This document shows positions 11,138 to 22,132 of a stretch of 27,261 nt of DNA, piece by piece. The stretch is from Beroe ovata. Taxonomy: Eukaryota > Ctenophora > Nuda > Beroida > Beroidae. The position numbers and the translations under genes are program-made. Every line of letters starts with the position of its first letter. Within the stretch, counting starts at the first letter, position 1. The notes beneath the pieces were generated by a model that was given only the letters and a program-made list of their open reading frames with translations, searched no databases and was not told the DNA's origin. The stretch lies in assembly GCA_946803715.1 (NCBI GenBank), contig CAMPET010000296.1:30842-58102 (forward strand), read 5' to 3'.

Positions 11138-11991
11138 GGAGATATTGTCATATCCGTGATCTGACGATAGAGCGAACTCAGTTACGGTTGCTATGGAGAC
11201 CGTCCTACCAACTGTTGTTTTGACTTCTGATCACTGGCCCTCACTTGTTTCGGTGATAATCATGTTTTGTATCGATTTGTTAGGTTTTGTATTTGTTTAC
11301 AGATGTCATATATTATCTCATGCCTTAACTTGTGTTTTCTAACAGTTTGTATGTTTGTTATGGATTACTCTTGTATCGATGTATTATGTTGATTTAGGTT
11401 TCTATTTATGCTACAATTGCCAATCAATTGGGCCAATTACTTGCACCAGGCATAATCATGTGATAATGATGGTAATATAATGATGTGTGTGCCAGGATTC
11501 CTTTCAGACTCAGTCTATAATTCTCATACGTTTTATACACATAATAAGCAAGATTTTATCGGTATTCCCACAGCATTTAATTGTTTTGAATAAGCATCTT
11601 TAAAACTTCTCTCGCGCGTACAGAAAAATTTCAATCTGCATTGAAGCTGAGCTGCCAATTCTGACTGGGAAGAACCAAAGTCTTACTGTTTTCGTGTAAC
11701 CATGATAAAGTTTAACATATTCACTCCTCCATACACTAGCACAGGGATATGTCTCTAAAGAACGCTGCCAGAGCTGCAGGGAGCTTGCAACACTTATCAC
11801 CTCTTTCATCAACACTGAATCTTGCAGTGACGGATATAAATAGAATTACTCCGCACTGAAAACTGAGTCCTTGACAAAAACAATTGTTCACGCGGTGTTT
11901 GAAATCTGCTTCATGAGTCTGGGATCGCTCTATCGATTCAGGCGTATCTCCTGACAGTTCCAGGCTGACAGTGACACCATTGCATTATCCG
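11138..11991. other. Intergenic gap between convergent genes (copy C)
   Basis: Duplicate of 2770-3623. It should contain the 3' untranslated regions of the cathepsin and NHL genes. No further gene is visible. Confidence 0.6.
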
Positions 11992-14900
11992 TCACAGAAT
12001 GTGAATAACGTTTGTCTTGGAATCACTGACAAAGATCCTGCCCTCCAAGTCCACTGCAAGTCCACTGGGGCACCCGAATGAACTACTTCCCTGCGATCAT
12101 GATAGATGTAGGATCATGCTCATTGTTCATTAAATAACATTGTTAGCTGTTGTTCGAACTGAATAGCTTCTCAGATTCAGACAATCAGAGGTAACGAAAT
12201 CCCTGGTTATCCTGTTTATTGCAAATTGCAATCAAACCGATTAATAAGTCAATAAACTAAAACATACCTACTCCACAATCTTACCTCATTCGTATGATCC
12301 CCGTAGGTGCACAAGTACTGACCACAGTTGCTGAACATGGTGACTCGCTGGTTGTCCATCTCCGCCACGAGCAGGTTCCCCGCCTCGCCCTCTTCAGTCG
12401 GCGGCGTGAAGGCGATAGCACGGGGCTCAGATAACTCGCCCTCCAACCGCCCTTCCTTGCCAAAGGAGCGCAGGAATTTGCCACCCTCGTCAAACACCTG
12501 ATGAAAAGGTACATATAATTATACTATACAGTATACACTCTGCAATCTACTTACTACAATGTACAATGTACATTGTGCTACCTGTATACGGTGATTGTAC
12601 AAGTCCGCCACGTATATATTGTTCTCATGATCCACAGCGAGACCGTGGGGTCCCTTGAACTGTCCCGGACCCTTACCCAGATCCCCAAACGCGAACAGGT
12701 ATTCCCCATCACTTGTGAACACCTACAGAGAATATAGTAGGAACATAGTAGTCTCTACCCGGGTAGTAAAGTATCCTTTTTTACCCTAATAGGGTAATAG
12801 AGGATACCCTAATAGGGTAATAAAGGATACTGTGTCATATCTACATCTAGCAGTAGACTGCATAATCATGATTATTGATTATGATAATGACAATAGCACA
12901 CACTACCACCCTTTACCAGACCTCAATTATGTCTCTGTTTTTCATCCATAATCAAAACAACACGCACTATGAGTACAAGCATGTGATGCTTACGTAGTGA
13001 TAGAATTGTGTAGTAGCTATATTGTAAGAATTGTAGTTATCTGAGTGAAAATGAGAGGCAGTAGAGGTAGTGTCTGGTCCCCCCTGGTCGGTCAGAGTAA
13101 GTACTGGAATATAGATGGTGAGCGATGGTTAACCTGTACACGTTGGTTCCCCGTGTCAGCAACAACAATGTTTCCCTGTGTAGTTATAGCTAGTGATCGA
13201 GGTCGGTCAAATTCACCCGGTTTGCTCCCTTTCCGGCCAATACTCTGTAGATACTCCATTTTCTGAGGATAGTACATTATACTTTCTGCCCTGATCTACA
13301 TAAATGCTTGGAAGTTGGTATACGATCAAACAAAATGCTTATTGAAGAATGAATAACGGTCGTAAGATGACCGAATGCAATTTGATATTTATCGACATGA
13401 CTCACATTGTCATACCATGAGATCCTATGGTTGAATGTGTCAGCCACAATGTACCGTCCTTCCTTATCACACTTCACATCATTTGGACCCTTCATGTTCC
13501 CCATATCCCCACCCTTATTACCGAATACACCTTTAAAATCTTCACTCTTGTGCAACACCTGTAATTTCACAGTTACTAGCTATTGTACTTCGCCAGAGTG
13601 TCAGACGTTACTGTCGTGGTTGTTTTGGTCCTGGTTGCAATGGTTACCATGGTAACGTCTTGATGGAATGCATCTTAACTCATCATTGTACCTGTATTCT
13701 GTGATTCTCAAAGTCCGATACAGCTATTTCTCCCTTGTTTCTTTCCACATCGATACCAACCGGTCCTCTAAATTGGCCGTACTCGATACCATCACTTCCT
13801 ATGCTCCTATCATGGGAGTTCAGAGTATTGATATAACTACTCTCTTGTAACATTGCCATCATTTCACATTCGTCTCAGGTACATACCGCCAAGGTCGTGT
13901 TGTTCGCGGATCACTGATGCCCACATATCCAAGTACTTTGACAGTGTTCCTGAAGTTGGGTTCATTAGCCGTCCTGAATCCGACCCACCGTCTCTTGTAG
14001 TTTGCCTCGTTTGACTTGAGATAGTTCATGGCTTGTAGCACACTCTCTTGGTACACTATGAGAGGGGGAGGGGTGCCGACTGATTCATGACTAACTTCTT
14101 CTTCTAACTTAGTCGAGCAGGCTTTCTCCTGTAGGGCAATACATGATTTTTCTGCTACGAACGAGAATCTCACAGGAAAAATTGCTACAAGATCTGGTTA
14201 TAGTTGACATAACGAGTTACGTATCATTGTAGAGGGCGGTGTGGTATCTATGGTAACATCTGATCATATTAACTGGTACAACACGGTTTGTAGTCCACAA
14301 GCTGGGAGTGGGGTCCAGTCCACAACCAGCCTATGTCACAATCCACTCATACTCAGTACCTTAGTTAAGAACTGTGACTTGATGTTGGACAGTTGTTTGT
14401 ACTGTCCATCTAGTGTGGTATGAGCCTCTTCCACCAGTTTGTCCACCTCCTCAAGCAATTCCTTTTCCCGTGCGTATATCTCCTGAACAGACGAGGATAA
14501 TATCTGTAGACGAGGATAAGATCACAATACAAAATACAAATTATAGTAACTCCTACCCATGAAAGTCTCATGACCTATACCTGTATTGCTCGTTTTGTCA
14601 GCTTCTTTATCTCTATTCTCACATATTCTGCGTCTATGTTTGTCTCTCTGCGCATGTTGGCAACCTGGTTCATAACACGTGGGTAATAAATGTCATTGAT
14701 CAATGAACCAGTGCAACCAGTTGCTATAGATGTTACGGTTGTTATCATTTATTTTCATTGAATATGTACTTACTAAGCAGGTCAGTTTCTTCAACTTCCC
14801 GAAAAGTTGGCCGCTCTCTTTGACCATGCTCTGTTTAGCTTTGTCCAATGCCTGCTGTCGCAGCTCCTCAATGGAGGGTCCCTTGTTCGCTGAAAAGGTG

Positions 14901-15773
14901 ATTTGGGAGGTCACATACTGCGGAACTGTGAAGTTAATCAGGTCATCTCAATGCCATCTTTGTAGACTCATTTAATCTGCTTATCGTGAAGCACCGGCAT
15001 AAGCTTATTATCTCCTACTTCAGCAACCTTCTTTTAGTTCCTGCTGAAGGGCTAGACCTGACTTTTTCCACTGGTAAGCCACCTTAGCCGCCAGCCCGAG
15101 ACCCCGCAAATTAATACGAACAGAGGGCCCGCCCGGGACATCGGAAACAGGGCCCTTCGGAGTCTGGTCAACAGGGGCATTAGGCTCCGGCATAACTTGG
15201 GCCATGATGTGACTGTACGGCGAGCTGTATACCGGCAATCGCTCTGCTATTGCGGTGATAACTTCAGTTTAGCTTACCTAACATAACACGGCCCCCTTTG
15301 GAGGAAATTTTCCACCTGTAGGCCACTTCAGCCGCTCTTGCAGCCGCTTTCAGGTCAATCCTGACTGAGCCCCGGGTGGTCAGGTTTCTCAGCGGCGGTA
15401 GGATTGGTGTACTCGAAATTGCCGGTGCGGACATAATCACTCCACTAATTATTGCCTGTCAAGTGCTGTCTATATAGTTGTCATCGATTAGATTGTCGAT
15501 AGTGTGAGTGCCAGCTTTGATTGAAAGCCGAAGAACTTGCTGGTTCATTTAGTAAATGGTTTCATGGTGCCGTTATCCATGTTATCGGTAGGTGAGAGTT
15601 TTGGGGAAGAGATAACACCTAATCTCAAATTTGGGACGTGGAAACCTCGGGAATCGGTATCGGTGATAAACACTTGACACTCGCATACCTGGAGCAGAGA
15701 CCATGATATCAGAAGTGTACGAGACTCTTTGGAAGTGTTTGTTTAACTGTGGCAGGGAAACTGTACTACTCAT
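11992..15773 (-). CDS. Coiled-coil/six-blade NHL beta-propeller protein, complete copy with alternative first exons
   Basis: TRIM-NHL-like architecture without a visible RING or B-box. Common exons are: 14774-14889, 14581-14664, 14360-14503, 13887-14128, 13692-13806, 13406-13558, 13134-13262, 12582-12722, 12285-12497 and 11992-12090 (TGA). With first exon 15028-15205 (ATG at 15205) the product is 537 residues. About 1-60 is a Pro/Gly-rich start plus a basic helix. About 61-174 is charged and probably coiled-coil. About 175-254 is a linker. About 255-537 is six NHL-type blades, roughly one exon each and with phase-0 introns between them. Two other ATG exons lie upstream, 15278-15434 and 15689-15773, and all three end in phase 1 as the common exon at 14889 requires. 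The donor after 15028 is a weak GTTGCT. NHL propellers usually bind protein or RNA. The partner is unknown. Confidence 0.85.
12783..12828. repeat. 23-bp tandem duplication, second copy
   Basis: Duplicate of 4415-4460 within the repeated NHL intron. Confidence 0.8.
15028..15205 (-). CDS. NHL gene first-exon candidate 1a
   Basis: It encodes 59 residues from ATG at 15205, Pro/Gly-rich at first and then PSVRINLRGLGLAAKVAYQW, ending in a lone G before a GTTGCT donor. The module resembles that of exon 1b. The frame is open upstream of this ATG to about 15265, so it could also be an internal exon reached from 1b. Confidence 0.65.
15278..15434 (-). CDS. NHL gene first-exon candidate 1b
   Basis: It encodes 52 residues from ATG at 15434 and contains GSVRIDLKAAARAAEVAYRW, clearly related to the 1a module. 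It ends in a lone G before a good GTAAGC donor. Direct splicing to 1a would need an intron of only about 31-34 bases, so skipping to 14889 is more likely. Confidence 0.65.
15689..15773 (-). CDS. NHL gene first-exon candidate 1c
   Basis: It encodes 28 residues from ATG at 15773 (MSSTVSLPQLNKHFQRVSYT...) and ends in a lone G before a GTATGC donor, the same phase as 1a and 1b. It lacks the SVRI...WK module. It is the weakest of the three candidates. Confidence 0.4.
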
Positions 15774-15890
15774 ACAGCAACAATAGCGGCAACACAGAGC
15801 AGTGAGTGAATCACGCTGTGCAGTGGCGGAAATATACAGTCAGAGGATAGCAAGGAGCGAGTCTACGCGCGCGATCTGTTGCGGTATATA

Positions 15891-16249
15891 ATGTGTGTGT
15901 GTGTGTGTGTGTGTGTGTNNNNNNNNNNNNNNNNNNNNNNNNNNNNNNNNNNNNNNNNNNNNNNNNNNNNNNNNNNNNNNNNNNNNNNNNNNNNNNNNNN
16001 NNNNNNNNNNNNNNNNNNNNNNNNNNNNNNNNNNNNNNNNNNNNNNNNNNNNNNNNNNNNNNNNNNNNNNNNNNNNNNNNNNNNNNNNNNNNNNNNNNNN
16101 NNNNNNNNNNNNNNNNNNNNNNNNNNNNNNNNNNNNNNNNNNNNNNNNNNNNNNNNNNNNNNNNNNNNNNNNNNNNNNNNNNNNNNNNNNNNNNNNNNNN
16201 NNNNNNNNNNNNNNNNNNNNNNNNNNNNNNNNTGTGTGTGTGTGTCTGT
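15891..16249. repeat. (TG)n microsatellite interrupted by a 314-base N gap
   Basis: TG dinucleotides run into the N run (15919-16232) and continue after it to about 16245. The gap was probably caused by the microsatellite itself, so the joined sides are likely true neighbours. Open frames through the Ns are meaningless. Confidence 0.9.
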
Positions 16250-16343
16250 GTGGACAGCTGATAATGTTAAATATTATTATGTAGCTGTGGTCAAGGTGGA
16301 GCTAAGCTGCCGGGGCAAGCAAGTTATAACAGTACGGTAATAG

Positions 16344-16407
16344 CACGTGACCCTCAATCACGTGATCTATTTTTTGAGTCACGTGGTACACGTTACGTAA
16401 ACACGTG
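16344..16407. promoter_or_regulatory. Cluster of four CACGTG E-boxes
   Basis: CACGTG occurs at 16344, 16359, 16380 and 16402, several as the extended TCACGTGA or GTCACGTG form. bHLH-zip factors (MITF/TFE, USF, MYC/MAX families) bind this core. The cluster is upstream of the NHL gene 5' end across the N gap. Regulatory use is inferred. Confidence 0.4.
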
Positions 16408-18324
16408 ACGTGGTATGTTTGTACGAAGCTGTTGATCACACCTATAAGAATATGTAACGATAGAATATGATAATACAAGTATGTGTGATTGAGGGGCTGA
16501 TTATTATTTGTTGCTATGCGTGATTGGATGCGTGATTGGATGGTGCTATGTGTGATTGGATGGTGGTACTCACGTATTCTTAGGTCATAATAAGTGTCGG
16601 ACATTAACAACAGATGAGTGATGGTTTTTATAAGATTGTGTGATGCACTATGCTTGCCATAGCCACGTAGGTTTCACTGATAGAAGGAGATAATACACTG
16701 CATGGTTGCTATAGCAACTCAGTGAAAAGCAATCATACCAGGAATATCTCTCAAAATACGATGTTAATAGATGATGTCAGCCCATACAAAAGGTATCAAT
16801 GCAGAGCATCAGGAAAATGGGCGTGGTTTGTGTAGGCATTCCCGGGTGAGTTGGACCAAATATTTCAGTGGATGATCATCAGCCTAGGGATTAATGAATG
16901 AGTAGGGGTTCATTGAGAAACTTTGGTTGTTCTGATTCACCCATTACTTATCAGGATGATCAAAAACACGTGTGAATGGGCACCGTATTGATAAAACCTA
17001 CCTGTGAAGGAGTACTCCATCATGCGAGTATGATACTATGACTCAAATTATCAACGATAGAATATATCAGTATAATGATGATATGCATAGTTATAGTCAG
17101 CGTGGTGTTGTTATATCTGGAAAAACTACCCGCAGTTTAGTTTAACAAACACTTCCATGTTTTTCTCGAACTTCCGACCACACAGCAGTGATCAGATGCA
17201 CTGAGTCATACAGATGGCATATGCGTGTCTCGGCAGGAGAATAGTGCAGATAACATGAATAAAATACATACACCATGGTCCCCAAAGCTGATAGAGATCG
17301 ACACATTTTTTAGGTTATTTAGGTTTGAGATCCCATTTGTTCAGTCAAGGAGTGATGGTGTCTCATTTGTCGCCTAAAGTTGGTTTCCATAACAACAAGT
17401 TTCGAGGGACATGGTGGTCTCGAGTGAAATATATCCGCACCAGCCACATACAAACCCTGGCAGAGCTATCATACTACAACATATATTGAACCAAACAATA
17501 AACCAGTGGAGGAGATCTGTAGTATTTTTAGCTGAAATATTGTAACACACGTTGCCCCACGTTTAGTTCACGATCGTCATGTGTGTGTGTGTGTGTATGT
17601 GTGTGTATGTGTTATAATAAGTTTTTACTGATACAGTGCATCCCAAAGCTCATGTTGGGTAGCAAGCATCGTAGACAATGCAATCGTCGTAGTAGTATAT
17701 ATCATGGTTTACGAGTCTCATTCACACTTGTAAAAACTCAAGCCGTGTGGTTCTTCTAAAAATGGATTTTTATAAATATCATACAAAGTGCTGCGTCATG
17801 GAAACGTGATTCATAGTCATTCGTATCTTATTTTGGTGAACTATATGAGCTATTAAGAGCTACTTATGAAATTTAGCGTCATTCCTTATAGTTATAGACT
17901 GATTAATCAGAGTCGACCTATCAGATTTTTTGATTGTCGATCATCAATTAATGGATATCATCCTGTTTGGATGGCTGCCAAATTGGCAGCCTCCGTTCTA
18001 TTTCCGGCTCTTCAGATAATGCGCTTTGAAGCTATTCCAGTTTAGATCACGTAGTTTACCACAAGTTTCATTCTATCGCAAAGTTAAACTTGTTTATCTG
18101 AACGTGACGGAGGATGTTTTAATTTTAAGCACAAATGATTCATAGTCTGAAAAACCGCAGTACCTTTTTTGATGCGTTTTAAGTCAACAAATTTGATCTC
18201 GTAAAGTTATTTTGATATCTATCATAACGTGCTGTGTGTCATGAACGATCGAGCGGCAAACTTATGAAGCACATCGTTGGAATGAAATATTGCTAAAACT
18301 TAATCCCAATTTAATTAAGTAAGT

Positions 18325-18522
18325 TTAATTAAGTAAGTGAAACAGTCCAGTTAAATTAACAAGCACTTTGTAACTGGCACCCACTACCGCTTCGAGCCAC
18401 TCAAAGTAGCTTCTTACTTTCTCGATGACATATGGATTATGGTGATTGGATATCGCAAAATCCTGAATGTGAGGTCCAAACTGATAGAACGTGGCCCCTT
18501 GCTTTAATTTTGCACGCGTCAA
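18325..18522 (-). CDS. Weak exon candidate, unrecognised
   Basis: Open frame containing NPYVIEKVRSYFEWLEAVVG, which has a helical look reminiscent of, but not convincingly, the C-terminal helix of trypsin-like proteases. Just upstream in transcript sense (about 18594-18523) is another frame reading MSRNIGIPVTAALVNVIFLV, signal-peptide-like, then a stop. I could not join them with convincing splice sites. Confidence 0.2.
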   Translation of the reverse strand: MTRAKLKQGATFYQFGPHIQDFAISNHHNPYVIEKVRSYFEWLEAVVGASYKVLVNLTGLFHLLN

Positions 18523-19922
18523 ACTCCAAAGCTGACTAAGAAAATAACATTAACAAGAGCAGCAGTAACCGGGATACCGATATTTCGTGACATTTTAATT
18601 GTCAAATCTAATTTGCCTTAAGTATTTGCCTTATCATCATATCAGAGCTCAAAGAGTTGCATCTTGTGAACAATGTCATGACTAATTGGTTTTAGTTTTA
18701 TGAAAAAAGTTTCTGTTCTATTCCAGTTGACGAAATTTAGGGGATTGAGTATAGAAATGCAGTAAGTTCATGGTGGCAAAATCAAAATCGTTCCTCGGCC
18801 TGCCCCTGTTTCCAATGTCCCTGACCAAGTCAAGCGAAACGGCAATCAGTACTACTACTAAACAAGTATTAAACTCGGGCAAATTGATCAGAGTATCGCG
18901 ATGGCGGCGGGAAGAACAAAGCTTGGTTACACAATATAGCTGCTGCCGATAACAATCTCCAATTCACAGGAGCGAGTGTTAACTCCCATATATAGAATAA
19001 AATCTGTTATCTGTTTTTTCGAGAATTTCGTCATGCAGGTAATATGTACTGCGGCGCAAAATAAAGGTTCTAAAAATCGGAGGAACTTTTTAACACTTCC
19101 TGATATATATAAACATCAAAGTATTGACCGATTGGAAAACTTTAAATTGCATCTTGGAATTGGCGCTGTATTTTTCCCTGGCCATGATTCCACATAACTC
19201 CGAAGGTGAAACAACGCCAACGTTTTTAAACTGCAAGTGAAAATAACAGGTGGTCACTAGTCATGAATGAGACTTTTAAACGGACTTATCAATATCAACA
19301 GCCCATGTGGTGTACCAAAAACAAAAATATGATGCTCGTATAATGTGATACTTGATTCCTTACCCACGCCAGAAAATACAAAAGTTTAATATTTGTGTAG
19401 GGTAACCATGAGAACGATAAAGTCTGCATTTTCATTCACCTTCCAGGCAAGAAATCTGATAATTTGTTATGTGTGTGCGTGTGCAGTGTGTGCCGTGGAG
19501 GATACCTGTTTTGGGTGGGTTTCGTTATGATAAGATTCAAATTCAACCATGAGGTTCATTGAGTATCGACGGCGTACATACGTTCCAGTCTTGTTCCCAG
19601 GGGGATCTGGCGATATTCGGAAAAGTGATTTGGATATCAAATACTATACCTAACTTCTGTGTGACTGGTGACATTTACAAGCATGTCACTGTACACTTGT
19701 ACACTGTACAGGGTATTGGAGGGGGGTTTACAATGTTCATCAAGAACACCTGAGTCGGCAGACTTCTTTCCATTGTTCCAATTGCACTCCACATTGTTCC
19801 AATTGCACATTCATAAGGAGTGATCGTTGATACTTTAAATTATAAAACTAAAAACTATTAAACCTAAAACTAAAAGCTATTAGTATTTAAACCTAATACC
19901 TGTTAAATCTTACCCGTTTCAG

Positions 19923-20022
19923 GCACAGCCTGTGCAACGTTAGCAACCATCACTGCTTGTGCAGAGTCGGGGCTACAGAAAAACGTTGGGGTATTCAGCT
20001 GTTAGGAATAATGCTAGACGTG
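19923..20022 (+). CDS. Weak exon candidate, Cys-rich
   Basis: It is bounded by a good acceptor (TTTCAG) and a good donor (GTAAGC) and is open in the frame reading HSLCNVSNHHCLCRVGATEK. No flanking exon was found, so it could be chance. Confidence 0.2.
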
Positions 20023-21378
20023 GTAAGCAAAATTTAATTTACTTTTAATGATACAGGGTATAATTAAGTTAAATATAAATCTGAGTCATACATTAACTCA
20101 GCTGACAAACACACGAAGTTATAATGCTCTAAACAATGCGATTCCCAGGGAGCCTATAGGAGACAAGTAACCGTGCATTAGTTCAATAGAATTTAAAATA
20201 ATGGATCTAATTTAAACAGATGCGAATAGTTATCATATGAAATACGAGTAAATGTTTATGGGCGCGGACTGCCAACTACTAACTAGTCATGATGAATGTT
20301 CTAAACAAGTCTAACTAAGTCTAACTCATGTTAGAGGAAGATACCGTTAGAATTTATATGAACATCTTGGACCTGCTCAAACTTCAAACTCGGACTTAGT
20401 TAAATCCATGACATAGAGATGGTTCAATAGATAGACTGGCATAGAGATAGGGGGGAGGGGGCTATGAGAACATTATGATTAACGAATGTCTGAAGTTGGA
20501 GTACAATGATAACAATTGTTGAGAAGATACACAGCACACTTAGCCGCTATTTCAATGGAACTGTGTAAAACTTCGCGTGGTGGTTGTGATTAAAAGAGTA
20601 TTAAAAACAATGTCTGTGACAAACCAAGCGTTATTCGAAACACCACAAGCTAGCAGCTGTAGTCACGATTAAAGAGCTGCAGTCACCACATGGATGAAAG
20701 AAAATCAGTGATGAACTCTGTAGGCAACACAGTATGTCGGCACGCCATACAATGCTTGAAAACAGCAAGCACGAATCACACCATTTGAATGGTTATTTTA
20801 TAATTCAACGGTGTACTATCTTCGTTTGATAGTGATACATTGAAAAATTTCTAAGAAAATATGAATTCATGAATTCAAACATGAGATTTGAATCGCACTG
20901 AATATCCAAATAGGTAAACTGATGGATGATCATGACTATTAGTGTAATTACCTCGAGTGTGATCAATGTGATTAGGCTATCAAATTAGGACTTGTAACCA
21001 CCTGGAATGTAGAAGAGCTTTGATTTCCTTTAGTTATTGCTTTATGGATCCTTCATAATTTGAATATTGACAGAATAGAACGACAGTTTAGCCCATCGAT
21101 AATGCGTGTGCTCATGTCACTATGATAGAATGATTGAAGGTTTGTTCCTACCTTAAGAGATTGCTTACAGTTACACTTGGCGATCCTGATTCCTGAGAAT
21201 AGGTTTGCGTGCGCAACGCGAACGAAATTCTTGACATCGTCTATCATCGATCGACAAATGTGATTCGGCTATCAACTTCTGTGAGAGAGTGGTCTGTACG
21301 GAACCCCACGGTTTTGATTCTCCACCAGGTTAGGCACTCTGTCTTGACCAAATTCGATTTTCTGAGTGTCGTTTACAG

Positions 21379-21548
21379 GAAATGTTTCCTTGTTTTTGAC
21401 AACGGGTGCCTACACAGTGCTCCATTTCAACGAGAAGATTTTGTATAAGAGGACGAAGCGCACGTCGCAGATTGATCGAAGTGTCGAGTTGGATACAACG
21501 TTTGCACCGATGAGTCATCCGGGCATTCCCATTGTGAACATAACATAA
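21379..21548 (+). CDS. Candidate terminal exon, unrecognised
   Basis: It follows a TTTACAG acceptor, is open for 55 codons and ends in TAA. The product starts NVSLFLTTGAYTVLHFNEK and ends PMSHPGIPIVNIT. The codon content looks coding, but I could not find an upstream exon in phase. A nearby open stretch (about 21209-21328) ends in phase 0, whereas this exon needs phase 1. Confidence 0.3.
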
Positions 21549-22132
21549 GTAAACTCGGTTTTGACTTGAGAAAGAATTTAATTAGCATTGTAATTCGAAA
21601 TGACAAATTACCTTCCGACAAAATTTAAAATTCAACTTATTAAGCTTATTTTGAAATTAAAATTCCAGGAGAAGACATTTATTCCTACAGCAAACTAATA
21701 CCAGCTCAGTACACGATGATAAATCTAGAATCGCTTAATACCATGAAAAGTAGATGATATGTGATGTATGTTATGTATGTGTATGTGTTAGTAAGAACCC
21801 ATCAATGAATTGAAAAACATAAAAACATTCCTAACTAAACATGGTTAAATCTGATACAAAATAACAAGCATTCATCGACTCTTTGCTCTGGTCATGATTG
21901 AGTTCGATAATTTGCTACTACAGGTCCTCATGGTCCGTCACAAAACATAGAATCTACAGTTCTGTCATCATAAGTTGTCTTAACAAAATCGATCATGATG
22001 ATCTTTGTGTCATTGTTCTTGGCTAATGACATCGGTTCATTGCGCTTCCCTTATCTCTCGATTGCAGTACACCCCTATGCTCACACGTTGTATTTACACT
22101 CTATACATGGCATGTTCCTGCGTGACCGGTGA

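Larger units (their letters stand above)
9031..14614. repeat. Long direct repeat matching 634-6246, unit 2
   Basis: It starts directly after the lone N at 9030. The first part (9031 to about 10104) is a diverged, allele-like version, and the remainder is identical to unit 1. The sequence then runs on past 14614 into the 5' half of the NHL gene that unit 1 lacks. Confidence 0.9.
16410..22132. other. 5.7 kb stretch without a confident gene
   Basis: AT-rich sequence with short simple repeats: (GT)n near 17580-17612, a 14-base tandem near 18310-18337, A/T-rich repeats near 19840-19910 and TG-rich sequence near 21760-21790. A perfect short palindrome with 9-base arms lies at 17973-17991. I see no recognisable domain. 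Three weak exon candidates are listed separately. Long introns of an unseen gene, or true intergenic DNA, are both possible. Confidence 0.5.

Noticed and set aside
1-14614. A genuine expanding tandem array of cathepsin/NHL gene pairs
   Set aside because: Copies are cut mid-exon at lone Ns and are identical in introns. An assembly artefact explains this more simply, although only long reads can settle it.
14641-15240. RING or B-box zinc fingers at the NHL protein N-terminus
   Set aside because: None of the three first exons nor the common 5' exons has the required Cys/His spacing.
15879-16340. Open frames with repeating Cys-Val across the N run
   Set aside because: They are products of translating a (TG)n microsatellite and Ns, with no coding meaning.
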